A stretch of 64,000 nt of DNA from Mesotaenium endlicherianum (GCA_009602735.1 WELA01002099.1:86436-150435); one strand, 5' to 3'; positions 31,455-42,320 are shown, numbered from the stretch's first letter. The notes: generated by a model from the sequence alone, not told the origin. Numbers and translations: made by a program.

Positions 31455-32327
31455 CTAGGGCTGGCGAGCCGGAACTGGGCGCATTGTTGTGGATGGCAGC
31501 ACCGAAGACTCCTGGCGCACGCCCGTGGATGCGAGGCCTACACGGTCGCTAATGTTGCTCCGTGCGGCGGCCAAGCTCTGTTTCTCGACTGAGAGGTAAG
31601 CGTCCTCCAGCGAGTACTCAGAGCCGATGTGGTAGATGAGAGGAGCCATGGCTCGCTCCCTCAAACGTGGCTCTACGGCGCGTAAGAAGATCTCCGCTGC
31701 CTCCCGGTCAGTGACGGTGCCAATGTCTCGGCGAAGGTGCGTCAAGCGGCAGTACATCATGCGGATTGTCTCATTCTTGTTGCGGAAGAAGTGGTGCAGC
31801 TCGTACACCTTCTCTTCGGTCGCGGCCTGGAACTCCTTCCTGAGGACGTCCCAGAAGGCCTTGACCGGATCAGCGAGGGGGGTCTCCACTGGGGGTTCCC
31901 CCACAGGCTCTGTGCGTGCGTAGATCTCGTCACCCTTCTCACGGAATGTGTCACGGGCCTCGTAGAGGAGATAGTGCATGAGCATATAGAACACGTCACG
32001 CTTAGTGAGCGCGGGCGTCTTAAGCCTCGCGGTCACGAACTCAGCCTCCAACTCTGAGACTGTGTCGTCCAGATCACAGGTTCCTGGTTTGCCGCTGAAG
32101 CGGAAGAGGGAGGACCTGTCAGCCTTAACCTGGTGGTCACCTGCCATGGGATACCAGGAATCGTGGTGAGCCCAATGGAAAGACGGCTCAGGGACAATCA
32201 CAGGAAGCACGAGTGCCGGCTGTTCCCCTTCAGAGGGTTCAGTGACAGTACTGAGATCGGAGTCTGAGTCTTCTCCACTAACCCCTTTGTAGTAAGGCTG
32301 GTAAGCACGCCCACTACGGGTAGGCAT
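31455..32327 (-). CDS. gag capsid region, element A
   Basis: ATG at 32327 starts MPTRSGRAYQPYYKG. The N-terminal ~60 residues are acidic and Ser-rich. The capsid-like core includes DLDDTVSELEAEF, AFWDVLRKEFQAATEEK and CRLTHLRRDIGTVTDREAAE, resembling retrotransposon gag domains. The frame ends at TAG 31455-31457. The sister copy B has a glutamine codon at this place, and the same frame continues past the stop into the zinc knuckles. Structural role: assembly of the particle. The TAG is followed by three CAG codons, so readthrough is conceivable but untested. Confidence 0.85.
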   Translation of the reverse strand: MPTRSGRAYQPYYKGVSGEDSDSDLSTVTEPSEGEQPALVLPVIVPEPSFHWAHHDSWYPMAGDHQVKADRSSLFRFSGKPGTCDLDDTVSELEAEFVTARLKTPALTKRDVFYMLMHYLLYEARDTFREKGDEIYARTEPVGEPPVETPLADPVKAFWDVLRKEFQAATEEKVYELHHFFRNKNETIRMMYCRLTHLRRDIGTVTDREAAEIFLRAVEPRLRERAMAPLIYHIGSEYSLEDAYLSVEKQSLAAARSNISDRVGLASTGVRQESSVLPSTTMRPVPARQP

Positions 32328-33360
32328 ACGTTGAAGATTCTAATTGCGTGCAGGCAAAGAGAGATCTTTTTAGAAGTAAGGAGTGTGTACTCTCCAGAGT
32401 GAGCACCTCAAGACTGTAATCTGGTAGGAAAACAACTATTGAAGTCCGGCCCAAAAGATCACTAGAAGCACATCATGATCTTCAAGAGTAGTCCTACGGC
32501 AGGGGATATAAGTTGGGACTTTGCTCACCACTTGTGAAGTTCTTCTAGTGAGTAGAAGCCAGCAAGGCTTGCTCTTCACGAGAGAGAGACTATGTGGTCC
32601 TGAAAACACAAGAGATAAAAGTGTAAGCTTTACTGATAATCTCTGTCACTTACAACTGGCATGATGGGACTTCTAGAAAGATGTTCCTCTAGGGACATCT
32701 CTAGTACTTATACTCCTGAAAACCCGGCGTCGTATGCGGCGGATCCAATGCATGTAGTCACTCTAGGAGGCTCTCCTATGTCCACTAATGTGAACAAGGC
32801 ATGTACTAGCACTCCTGTAGGCTAAGCATAACTCAACCCAATCAAAGCAAAGCACGTAGAATATGCTAAGTGTCTCTCATTGGTGGAGCTTATCTTGGGT
32901 AGTTCTACCTAGATAGCGCCTCAAAAGTGAATCTGAAACTTGAGGAAGCTTCCTCTAGGAGTAGGTGATGCAGTCACCAAGTTATACCCTAATGATGCAC
33001 TTATACCATGAAAATGCAAGATTGATGTAATCTAAAGGGCTCGCGGATTTGTGCGCACAAAGCTAGGGGTCCTTGGGGTCACGAATGGTCAACATTGTCA
33101 CCTTTGGGTGCCTTGAGTCACAAATTGGCCATTTGGTGTGATTTTGCTTGGTGCCGAAAGGAGTGCGGACTAGATCGCGTGACGCGAAACTGGTGCCATT
33201 CGGAAGATGCTTCGACGCGCTACACTTTGGTGACTTGAGATCTAGAGAAGGTCAACATATGGATGCGTAAAGTCAATGCAAAGTTGGTCTTCCTAGGTTG
33301 ATGGTTCACACACGTAGAACTTGGTTTTGTATGTCAACCTCGACTTAATAAATCATGACA
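32328..33360 (-). repeat. 5' terminal non-coding region of element A
   Basis: It runs from the TGTCATGA terminus to the gag ATG. It is homologous to 18921-19982, 39388-40400 and 51818-52870. It is not present at the 3' end of A, where only the tail 21477-21330 follows the PHD stop. Confidence 0.8.
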
Positions 33361-33517
33361 GACTTAACCACACTGGTAGGACATTGATTTACCGAATCTT
33401 AGTCAACCTCCCGACTTTCAGTGTACTACGGTCATATGTGCCAATCTATGAATATTTATGTAAATGAATATATCTATCGTCAGCGTACTGCGTCCAAGAC
33501 AATTGACTAACATTATA

Positions 33518-33764
33518 CCTAGTTTAAAGATTCGGATTCGCCGCATACGTATGTGCGTATTTGTCGTGCGTACGATACGTGAGAGTTGAAACTGTTATGT
33601 TAGAATTTGCCGGAATACGTGAGTGTTGGTGGAATAAACCGACTATAAATCGGAATAGATTGGAAAATCCGGGCATAGGCACAATACGAAGTATCACGAT
33701 ACGGAGTATTACAACATGTACGGTACGACCAAAAGAGCCTGTACGGGAGTACTTTTAAACTAGG
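33518..33764. mobile_element. MITE-like insert with 11-bp terminal inverted repeats
   Basis: A 247-bp block absent from the homologous X1 begins CCTAGTTTAAA and ends TTTAAACTAGG, perfect inverted repeats. The interior is rich in TACG/CGTA palindromic words and has no coding frame. The flanks (ATTATA left, TTGTTATA right) suggest a TA-containing target duplication but do not fix it. Confidence 0.7.
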
Positions 33765-33804
33765 TTGTTATACGAGCTTACTAAATATGAACCTACTGAT
33801 ATGT

Positions 33805-33806
<2 letters not shown>

Positions 33807-33836
<30 letters not shown>
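33807..33836. repeat. (TA)n microsatellite followed by an unresolved base
   Basis: About 15 TA units end at an N (33837) in the right part of X2. The length is likely uncertain in the assembly. Confidence 0.8.
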
Positions 33837-34053
33837 NTGTCATCCTGCTGACCTTCTCGACAAAGTCAACAAACTACACTATGATACAAAAGTCATCCTG
33901 CTCACCTTTTTGACGAAGTAAATAAATTCGTAATCTATTGACATACATACATTTAGATGAACTCGCACATTTGAGGATATTCACATAATACTTATTTAGT
34001 GATATACTTATATATAAAATTAATTAAATAAATAATAAGCTGATTCATTACAT

Positions 34054-34426
34054 CGCGACTGCCCTATTACGCAAAACGTCAAACCCCGGCGATTGCACGT
34101 ACTGCAACAGGGCCGGTCACCTGCAGGTCGTGTGCCTGCAGAAGCAACGCGGCACAGAGTCTGGACGCGCCCATGACGATCCAGTGCTCTCTTCGGGCCA
34201 GCGAGGGATGCGAAACCTTCGCACTAGCGGACGCCTTGCGATCAAGGGAGCCACGGCTACGACAAACGCCGCGCTGACTCCCGAGGAGGACATCTTTAGC
34301 TATGACCTCTTCATTGAGGCGCTAGCTGCAATTGAGGCGGAAAACGCGTGACTCCGCACCCTCTTTGCCGCCGACAGCTATGACGCTTGCGGGGCGCTGT
34401 TCGCACACGCACCCCCGGCCGACGCT
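34054..34426 (+). pseudogene. Element C nucleocapsid, 3' part (second zinc knuckle)
   Basis: It resumes exactly where 20971 stopped: CGCGACTGCCC... completes the first knuckle. One base later than expected comes CTYCNRAGHLQVVC, the second C-x2-C-x4-H-x4-C knuckle. The homology continues (DSYDACGALFAHAP) like A (DSYEACGALFARVP), with TGA at an arginine position near 34350. It is a proven half of a gene split by X2. Confidence 0.85.
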
Positions 34427-37400
34427 ATGGAGCTGACATTTGGCGATGGCACGCCCAACGCTGACACTTGGCAGATCCAGATGCTGCCAGCTGTTGCAGC
34501 CACCGCGCTGCAGCCGAGCTCGTGTCTGCATAACAACGCAACGCTTGCCGCCGAGGCTGCGCGCGTGGACACGCCCGCTCCTGCAGGAGCAGCGCTTCTT
34601 GTGCTGACACCTGTCAGCGGCAACAGGAGAGGCCCCAGTGAGCGGACAGGTGGCAGCTCACAGGGCTGCGCAATTCTAGCGGCCAACACATCGCACAATC
34701 CTGATGAGGGGCCTGCGCACACGCGACCACTCGCACAGCAGCAGGCGTTAGGCGCAGCCTGTGAACTTCTAGCGTGCGCTGTACCACCATTGCCGGCAGG
34801 GCTGCGCACTGCATGTGCAGCGACATGTGGCGCTCTAGCACAGACACGTCAGGCTTCCACGCTGGCCGCAAGTGCGACAGCAACGCACACGCGAACTGCT
34901 CGCGCCCTGGCCGCTCTACGCCCAAACAGACGGCGACGGAGCTGCAAGCTGCTACTGGCAGCGGCCAGACGCACGTACGCGTTACCACTTGGCAGGCTGG
35001 AGCAACTCGCCACGACAACGCACAGTTGCGGCGCAGCCGAGTGCAGATGCCCTTCCGACCCGGCGCTGCAGACCTTGCTGTCCCACGTGGGCAATAGCGA
35101 GGCAGCCGGAGGAGCAATAACAGTTGTGCGCAGCAGCTTCGCACACGCTTCGCCACATGGCGCGCCGATACACGCCGCCACACGCAGTGCAGCCCGGCAA
35201 CAGCGGCCAAGACCCCCACAGCGGCAACAATCTCTTGGACTGCGTTGCACAGTTCAAACGCTCCTCGAAGCTCCGATGCTGCGTCCAAGCTCGCACACAA
35301 CCAGGGCTTAAATTCTGGCTTTGTGCAAAACCTTGGTACATCTGACGTGTGCGCCAACGCATCTGCGGCAAGCGCACGCGTTGGGGCAAGCGCGCTTTGC
35401 ACTTTGTCCGAGACAGGAGGCACCCGCGGGATTGACGGACCGGCGACCCGAGACAATCGCGCCAGCAACGTCTTGGTGGTGCCACTTGGAGGCTTGGCAA
35501 GAGCCCCTAACGCCGCACACGGCAGCGTTGTCAGCACACGCACAGACAACGCTGGCGAGGGCGTGACACCGCGAGCGCCATGGCCCAAGGAGCACGACGC
35601 CCCCGCATACCCGACGTGCATCGCTCTGACACCTGTCAGTAGCAAGAGAGCAAGCAAGGGCGCAACACTTGCGCGCACGCCCAACAATGACACCTGGCAG
35701 ATCCAGACGTTGCCAGCTGTCGCAGCCACCACGTTGCAGTTGACTACGCGTCCGCACGACAACGCCGCACTAACGACGCGGGTTGCACACGCCAACAACA
35801 ACGCGTCTGCAGACCCAGCGCGCCCAGCACTGACACTTGTCAGCAGCAACAGGGCGGGCCTCGACTAGCCGACAGGGCAGGCCCCCGGCTTGTGCAGCCC
35901 TGGCAGCCCACGCTACACACGGCCCTGCTGTCTGGTTGGCACAGCCGACACTTGTACGTCCGCACAACGACGGAGCGCCCACGGCGGAGGCCGCAGGCGC
36001 CGACATTTACGCCCCTGCAGGCCCGGCTCATCCCGCGCTGACACCTGTCAGCTGCGACACGGCGAGTCTTGACTGGCTGACAAGTGGCAGGCCCTAGGCC
36101 TGCGTAGTCTAGACAGCCAAAATTGCAATCGGGTCTACCTACGGGTCCACGCAGCAGCCAACGCAGCCCGCGCAGGCGCCAACACACGCGCCCCTTGCGT
36201 GCGCTGTCCTTCTGGCGCCAGCAAGGCTGCATTTCGCTTGTGCAGCGACAGGTGGCGTCCGGGCACGAGTCCGCCAAATGACCACTCCGGCTGCAGCTTC
36301 AACAGTCGTGCCAGTTACGCCCGCGCGGACGTGCGCAGTGTTGCGCACGAGCACGAAGCAACGGGACAGCCGCCCGCTGTTGGCTGCTGCTAGCAGCAGG
36401 TCCCAACAGCCGCCGCCACGTGTCGCGCACACGCTGGCCAAAGCGCCAACCTTCGACAGCGACATGGTGAGACGCACACGCCCATCTGAGCCGACGCCAC
36501 AAATTGCGTTGCGTACGTTTGGCAGCAGCGTAGCCAGCACAGCTCCGACAGCAGCTGCAAATTGCAGCTGCGCACACGCGCCGCTACATGGCACGCGCAC
36601 GCAGCCCGACACAGCGAGGTGCATCCAGGCAACCGCGACTGGCATCCCCGCACGGGGGGGGGCACCTTGGACTTTGTTGCGCAGCCAAATCGTCGTCCGC
36701 AGCCTCGACGACGCACGCAGAACGGCGCACAGCCAGGGCTTAAATCCTGGCAGCACACAAAACCCTAGAGCAAGCTCAAGTTGCGCTCCCGGGGTCACGA
36801 CAAACAGACGCTCCGAAGGGGGGGCACCACGAGGTTCAGCTGGGACAGCAGCGGTGCGCGCCCTCGATGGACCGGCGTCACGGCCAATATATGCGTCGGG
36901 GGCAACCTGGAGGTGCCACTTGGCGGCACAACAGCAGCGCAGAACGCTGCGCACAACAGCGCAGTGCAAATCTGCGTAGGTGCTAGCAAAGGCGCATCTG
37001 CACGACTAGCGCGGCCCAAGAAGCGCAACGACGGCCCCGCAATCGCGGCCTGCGCAAGCCGGCATCGTTGGGATAGCGTAGCGCCACTTGGCAGCAGCGC
37101 AGTGCCATCTGGCGCACGCACAGCAGACGTAGCGTCCGACTGCGCAACCGACACAGGTCTGGCAGCAGCTACGCCAAGCAGCTACGTGCTCACGTCAACC
37201 CGTGTCATGCGCACACGTCCCGGCACAGCCAAATGCGGCCCGGCGGTCGTGCCTAGCATTCCCACGCAAGGGGGGGCATCCTCGACTGCGCTGTGCGGCC
37301 CGATCGCCGGCTGGAACTCCGACAACGCGCTCACGGCTGCGCACCACCAAGGCATAAACCCTGGCTGCGCACAAAGCCCTAGCGCACACGCAATTTGCGC

Positions 37401-37730
37401 TGCTGGGGTCACGACGAGCGCACGCATCAGGGTGAGGGCGCCACAAGCTTTGCCCGAGCCAGCCGCACTCCGCGTCACTGGCGTCACGACCCGTCCGCCT
37501 CAGGAGCTACCTCGGGGCGCCACTTGGCAGCCCCGCAGTCGCCCCGAACGCTACGCACAGTCGTGCAAGACGTGCTTGCGTTCGCGCGGCCGATATCGTA
37601 TCTGCGCGACCAGCGCAGAAGGGAGGTACGGCGACGGCGCCACAGCTGCGTTAGCGCCAGCACATTGTGGCGCATCCGGCTCCGTTGTCGCCACGCGTCG
37701 GGCTCCGCACGCTAAGCACAAGTCCAGCTA
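34427..37730 (+). pseudogene. Element C repetitive gag extension
   Basis: About 3.3 kb of GC-rich, Ala/Thr/Arg-coding sequence lies in shifting frames (TAG near 35866, 36095 and 37731). Repeats centred on an imperfect palindrome (QGLNPG / QGINPGCAQ in protein) are visible at about 35300, 36733 and 37350. It is longer than the same region in A (~1.9 kb) and B (~1.2 kb), so the repeat number has changed between copies. No known domain. Confidence 0.65.
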
Positions 37731-38810
37731 GGCACAGGCCCGGACCAGGTTGGGCGCAGGTTCGTCCACGGACCGGCACAAATTTGGCCCAGACTTACTC
37801 TACAACTTGGCGTCGGCATTCCCGCCGCGGCCTGCAACTACTCTTGCTTGCTGCGCCAACACGCTACCACTTGGCAACAGCTCAGCAACTGTCAGCGCAT
37901 CTCGCAAGCGCACGCTTGTAGCCGCGGCAGGCCGGCCAGCGATTGCGCACAAGCGCGAGGGACCAGACTAGGGACGCCGCACCGAGGACGCACCGCGCCT
38001 TCTTTGCTCCTTCCGCGTGCTAGAGATGCCAACAGCGCCGGTTGCGTCGGCGCCTCACGCGCTCGCCTCACCGATGACGACGGTGCAGCTCAGCGTTGAG
38101 GTCATCTCGCTGGCGCTCCACCGCATGCCAGCGGTCTCCTTTGTTGACCTCGGAGTGACGCTGGAGGCAGCCAGGCAAGCAGCCCAGCTGCTGCTACAGC
38201 CATACGGCGCCGATCTACGCATTGCTTTCGGCAGGCCAGCGTCTGACGCTGCCGCCGCAACGCTCCCCGCGCCCGCACGCCCTCCGCACGAGCGCAGAAT
38301 GATCATCAGTCCCAACGTTGCGTTTTTGGATTATGCGCAGGGTATTGTCCTTGTCAACACGCGGGCACCGCAACGCATCATGTTCAACACAGGTGCGCGG
38401 CCGATCCTCATCAACCTTAGCTACTTTTGTTAGCTGGGTCTCTCGACCGCGGACCTGGAAGAGTCGCAGACGCAGATCAACACCGCGGCGGGCACTTCAG
38501 AGTCCGTCACTGAGCGCAGGCAATTAGCGCTCCTCCTCGCTTTCCGCCCAAAGACTGCACATGAGACGACCATCGGCATGCACTCGTCATCCGCTCCGAG
38601 ACCTTTGACGTACCATTGGGACAGGACGTTCTCTTCCCCATCGGTGCCGCCATTGATAGCTGGACAGAGCTCATTCACTATTGGCCAGAGTGGCGCACGG
38701 GAGGTAGTTGCACTGCCTCTTTGCCGCTCGACATCGTGGACCGGCGTCCCGCTGCCACTACACTCTATGGCTCCATGGCATCTTAAGACGACATGACCAC
38801 CAATGAAGAC
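37731..38810 (+). pseudogene. Element C protease remnant
   Basis: It matches A across TVQLSVEVISLALHRMPAV, RRMIISPNVAFLDYAQGIV and RIMFNTGARPILINLSYF. The catalytic D-T-G reads N-T-G, so the enzyme is dead. TAG at 37969 and 38431 stand where A and B have Gln. Downstream frames are shifted, and ELSRAELHLTP near 38830 corresponds to ELSGAELYLTP of A. Confidence 0.8.
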
Positions 38811-39384
38811 CTACTGCAGCCCCAGGATGAAGAGCCAGAGTTGTCCAGAGCAGAGCTGCATCTTACGCCAATTGCTCGAGCCCCTATTCTGCCTCCGATA
38901 GGAGGTCCAAGGCGGCTTGCAGCAGCAAGGCAGATGGTGCCAGCCGCAATGCAGGAGACGCCAGCAGCAGGGCAAGAGATGACCCCACCTGTCACTACTT
39001 GGAAGTTGGGGGGGACACTCATGATGGAAGGTGCAGATAGACATCTTCACAAGGACCACACGAAGAATTGTGGCACAGGCAACCTTCCAAAACCTTGACT
39101 TGCAGGTTCGTCCTTGCGACGCGCGACCGCCTAAGACTTGGACGTTCCACATTTGCCACTGTCCTGGTCACAAGGCCCAGACTCGGCTATCCGACAGCTG
39201 CAATTTCGGCTTCTACAATGGCTGCCTCAACCCATCATTAGCCCGAGTACCAGCTGAAGACTGGTATTGCAGTGGCTGCGCTGCGCAAGCACTAGGCAGC
39301 GCTTACAGCTCATCAGCACAGCCTGCTTGCCTACTTTTGTGTTTTTTATGCCGATTGGACGCACCCGACCCCATAATGCACGAC
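38811..39384 (+). pseudogene. Element C deletion junction, PHD-finger remnant and tail
   Basis: After the protease linker the sequence jumps to VTTWKLGGTL (equivalent to the start of the RT frame of A). Within ~30 codons it reaches the end of integrase (DRHLHKDHTKNCG) and a PHD remnant. Cys and His ligands are lost (TFHICH, LSDSCN, GFYNGC). Methyltransferase, RT, RNase H and the integrase core are absent. A partial tail ends ATGCACGAC at 39384. Confidence 0.8.
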
Positions 39385-39387
39385 AGC

Positions 39388-40528
39388 TGTCATGACTCAT
39401 TAGGCCGGGGCCGTCCACCAAACCGAGCTACACATGTGTGAACCGTCAACCTAGGAAGGCCAACTTTGACTTGACTTTACGCATCCATATGATGACCTTT
39501 TCTAGATTTGCGAATTGCTAAAGTGTAGCGCGTTGGTTCACCATCCGAATGGCACGGGTTTTGTGTCATTTGGTCAAGTATCCAGCGAGATATTGGCAAT
39601 CTTGTTCGTGCCACCTACCGGCCCCTAGCGGAATTCCACCAAGGGCCAACTTGTGATTTCAATGTGCCCAAAGGTCACATTGTTGGCTATTCGTGATACC
39701 AAGGACCCCTAGCTTTGTGCGCACAAACTCACAAGTTCCCTAGCACACGTATATTTTGCATTTTAATAGTAAATTTGCATCATTAAAGCTATAACTTGGT
39801 GACTGCAACACCTATCCCTAGAGGAAGCTTCCTCAAGCTTCAGGTCTACTTTCGAGGCTTTATCTAGGTAGCATTGGTCTAGGTAAGCTCCACCAATGAC
39901 AAGCATTTAGCACATATTTGCATCTAGCTTTTGATTGGATTAAGTAGTATCTAGCCTATTAGAGCGCTAGCATAATAGGTACGTGTGTGTGTGTACAAAG
40001 ATAGATCTTAGATGAAGACTACATGCATTGATTTCGCGCCCAACCCGCCGGGTTCGCAGGAGTATGAGCATTAGAGATGTCTCTAATGAGACATCCTCTT
40101 AGAATTTCCATTATGCCAGTTGTAAGTAATAGAGGTATCAGTAAAGCTTACACTTTTATCTCTTGTGTTGTTATGACCACTTAGTCTCTCTCTTGTGAAG
40201 AGCAAGCCCTCTTGACTTCCAGTCACTTGAAGAACTTAACAAGTGGTGAGCAAAGTCACAGCTTAAGCCCTTGCCATAGGACTACTCTGAAGATCATGAT
40301 GTGCTTCCAGTGATCTTTTGGGCCATACTTCATTAGTTGTTTTCCTACCAGTTTACAGTCTTAAGGTGCTCACTCTGGAGAGTACACACTCCCATAATTA
40401 AAACATCTGACAATTGACCCTTTTTTTGGCCTTAAAGCCACCTGCATTTCCGTTTCCATTGCAGTACAGCCTGCTTGCCTACTTTTGTGTTGCTTATGCC
40501 AATTGGACGCACCCCATAATGCACAACA
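39388..40528 (+). mobile_element. 5' region fused to tail (C2): internally deleted family member
   Basis: A 1.14-kb unit begins TGTCATGACTCATTAGG, like the start of C. It follows the 5' region to about 40400 and then switches to a tail (ATAATTAAAACATCTGAC...GCACAACA). It contains no gag-pol. The bases AGC(T) before it and AGCT after it match the left flank of C. It may be a second, gutted copy in tandem sharing the target duplication, or the A2-B2 part of split direct repeats. The switch lies at a shared TAAAAC word. Confidence 0.8.
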
Positions 40529-41340
40529 AGCTGCAAAGAGTTTAAGCCAACATCCATCTTAACACTTCTTCAATCATAATGAATGCGGACGAGTCGGCGC
40601 ATCAAGGCATTGTGACACAAACAACGCTTGCACTTCTTGCACTTCTTGAACCTGCATGCACCAGCTTGGACTATACAAAATATTATACAGGCCTCCACGA
40701 AGTATATTTGAGGTGATTTGTACCCTAATACCTCTTACCAATGACCACTTCCAAGGATCGGCAAGAATTGACCAAGGCTGCATGAGCTGAAGGTGCCTGG
40801 TCGTGCGTTCCGCATCGATCACCATTTTTGGTTGAATCCTTGCAAGCTACATGCAAAAGCTATGATTGCAATTCCATCGCTCCTCGGTAAAAGCCATGCT
40901 GGGTGTCACACGTAATGTTGTACTTATTGAATCCTCTTACAGGCGGGGCAAGCTTGTACAGCTTGGCGAGTTTTGCTTCGTCAATTATGTCTGGCAGAGA
41001 GCTTCAGCTAAAGATCAAGACTTGTGGCGGGGGTTGTATTGCTTGCAATACAATTCATGCGCGGGCATCAAGTGCTATCTCAGTCAAAGAGCCTGGAAGG
41101 TGTACATATTCACGCCCACTAGCGGGTGAGAAAGCATCTTCTAATCATTCTAGTAGACCCCAAGACAATTCCAGATCATGCAGTGCAAAGTTGCAGAGTC
41201 TTCGTCATTGTGTATGGCGTCTTTATTTGATATGAAAGCTTCTGCATCTAGTTGGCAACATTTCTTGTGTTGGGATCAACAGCAATCAGCAGTGTCCACC
41301 TTGCATGCATCTAATGTCATGTAATTGTTCTTCTTGTGCA
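40529..41340 (+). other. Flank between element C and the GH31-like gene
   Basis: No transposon similarity and no convincing exon are seen. It probably belongs to the upstream part or an intron of the + strand gene; a pyrimidine-rich acceptor TTCTTCTTGTGCAG ends it. Confidence 0.4.
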
Positions 41341-41900
41341 GCCCCACCAGAAGCAAGGCAACAGAGTTAGCCGAGCACAATGAGTTTTCCTTTGACACGA
41401 CCATCGAGATATCCCAGAGGTTAGAGCTGGGCCTCATGACAGGTGGCAGGTCCTTGAGAGCCAAGAGCCGTCCCCATGGGCTGCCAGCAGGAAGCAGCCG
41501 GCCGGCAAACAGTCCCCAAACGTTGTCCCCTAAGTCCTCAGCCAATGTCAGGGACCTCTCTCAGGCCACGAACAAATGGGAGGACTTCAAGCTGCAGAGC
41601 AAGTAGGCGGGGCTGCTGAAGAGGGAGGGCAATCTTTCAAACAGAACCAAGGGAGGGCCTCCCAGCCAGACAATGTCCTCCGGCCTCAAGTGCGTGCATC
41701 CATGGGACTTCAACCCTTTTGCGTCAATGTCGGGCTCCTCCTCTGACCCCCTGGGCGAGTATTGGAGCCGTGACAAGCGCTGAGATGGAGAGCGGCGTGC
41801 TGACACTTGGCGTCATCATAGAGAACAAGGGCGACATCTCGGCCCCCCTCAACACGTCCCTCAAGATCACCTTCCTCACGGAGACCAGCTTTTGCTTCAG
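41341..41900 (+). CDS. GH31-like gene, first visible exon (with frame problems)
   Basis: The end of this exon is firm: NKGDISAPLNTSLKITFLTE then TSFCFR, donor AG/GTACGT at 41900/41901, in phase with the exon at 53363. Upstream, another frame is open from the acceptor at 41340 (ATELAEHNEFSFDTTIEISQ ... GEYWSRDKR), with a TAG at 41604 in protein-like context and a one-base frame change near 41770. Either the true exon starts around 41780, or this is a decayed or mis-sequenced exon. The N-terminal region of GH31 enzymes is poorly conserved, so homology alone cannot settle it. Confidence 0.5.
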
Positions 41901-42320
41901 GTACGTCCGTCCATTTGGTGCTATTGTATGGTTAAGCTATACATTAGTGTACACCAATATGATGCTATCAAGTGATAACGTAATTGTGCTGTATACATTA
42001 GTGCACACCAGTATGATCTTTGCAAGCTGTTTGTAGTCTCACTGAGTCTGCGCCGCCAGTTTGAACGCCCTACTTCTTTTTTAGGTGTCAGACTTGAGGG
42101 GACTCCTTCGACCGGGAGGCTTGCATGAGACAATAGCACAGGCTGCAAGCATAAATCTGCACAAAGATGGCCCCGGCAAGACCAGTCGCCGTGTGCGAGC
42201 TTTGGCAGCTAGGCCTTGCTCTTTACGAGACTCGCATCTGGTTGAGCCTCGTACACTCGCACTCCTCTTAACTCTCACATGCGCAAAAGTGCATCAGCGC
42301 ACGTTCACACATGACATCCG
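41901..42320 (+). other. Intron sequence left of element B
   Basis: It starts with donor GTACGT and shows short direct repeats around ACATTAGTGYACACCA at 41.94 and 41.99 kb. It ends TCCG, the left target duplication of B. No exon seen. Confidence 0.6.

Larger units (their letters stand above)
21330..33360 (-). mobile_element. Element A: 12.0-kb gypsy-type retroelement encoding a DNA methyltransferase and PHD finger
   Basis: Boundaries are exact because the host sequence (X2) is known from an uninterrupted relative. Minus-strand ends are TGTCATGATTT...CGCACGACA, with duplications GAGT (21326-21329) and GACT (33361-33364). Order on the minus strand: 5' non-coding ~1.03 kb, gag, two zinc knuckles, repetitive extension, aspartic protease, TP-rich linker, DNA cytosine methyltransferase, reverse transcriptase, RNase H, integrase, PHD finger, 147-bp tail. 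The 5' region is not repeated at the 3' end. In-frame TAG occurs at 31455, 30699, 28848, 28489, 26364, 26343 and 24437, plus frame breaks near 27.5, 24.55 and 23.24 kb. Protease, methyltransferase, RT, RNase H and integrase key residues are intact. It is the youngest layer of the nest. Confidence 0.95.
20972..34052 (-). mobile_element. X2: LTR-like insert in C, itself split by element A
   Basis: The parts 20972-21329 and 33361-34052 together match solo LTR X1 (16596-17908) almost end to end; the first ~20 bases are lost. The flanks CCGCG (20967-20971) and TCGCG (34053-34057) look like a target duplication inside gag of C. The X1 sequence GGAGTTAACCACACTGG is cut by element A exactly at GAGT/TAACC. 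The right part carries an extra 247-bp inverted-repeat insert and a TA microsatellite. No internal coding region remains, so X2 was already a solo LTR or a non-autonomous unit when A arrived. Confidence 0.85.
18921..40528 (+). mobile_element. Element C: PHD-integrase retroelement family, split by X2 and A
   Basis: The element begins TGTCATGACTCATTAGG and ends ATGCACAACA, flanked by AGCT on both sides (AAGCT if a 5-bp duplication is assumed). The left part (18921-20971) has the 5' non-coding region and gag up to the middle of the first zinc knuckle. The right part (34054-39387) resumes inside that knuckle and continues through the repetitive gag extension, protease and a PHD-finger remnant. 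Methyltransferase, reverse transcriptase, RNase H and most of integrase are deleted. A second 5' region joined to a second tail follows (39388-40528). Several catalytic residues are mutated. Confidence 0.85.

Noticed and set aside
21330-33360. Ordinary LTRs for element A
   Set aside because: I compared the first and last few hundred bases in both orientations and found no direct repeat; the exact junctions with X2 leave no room for a 3' LTR.
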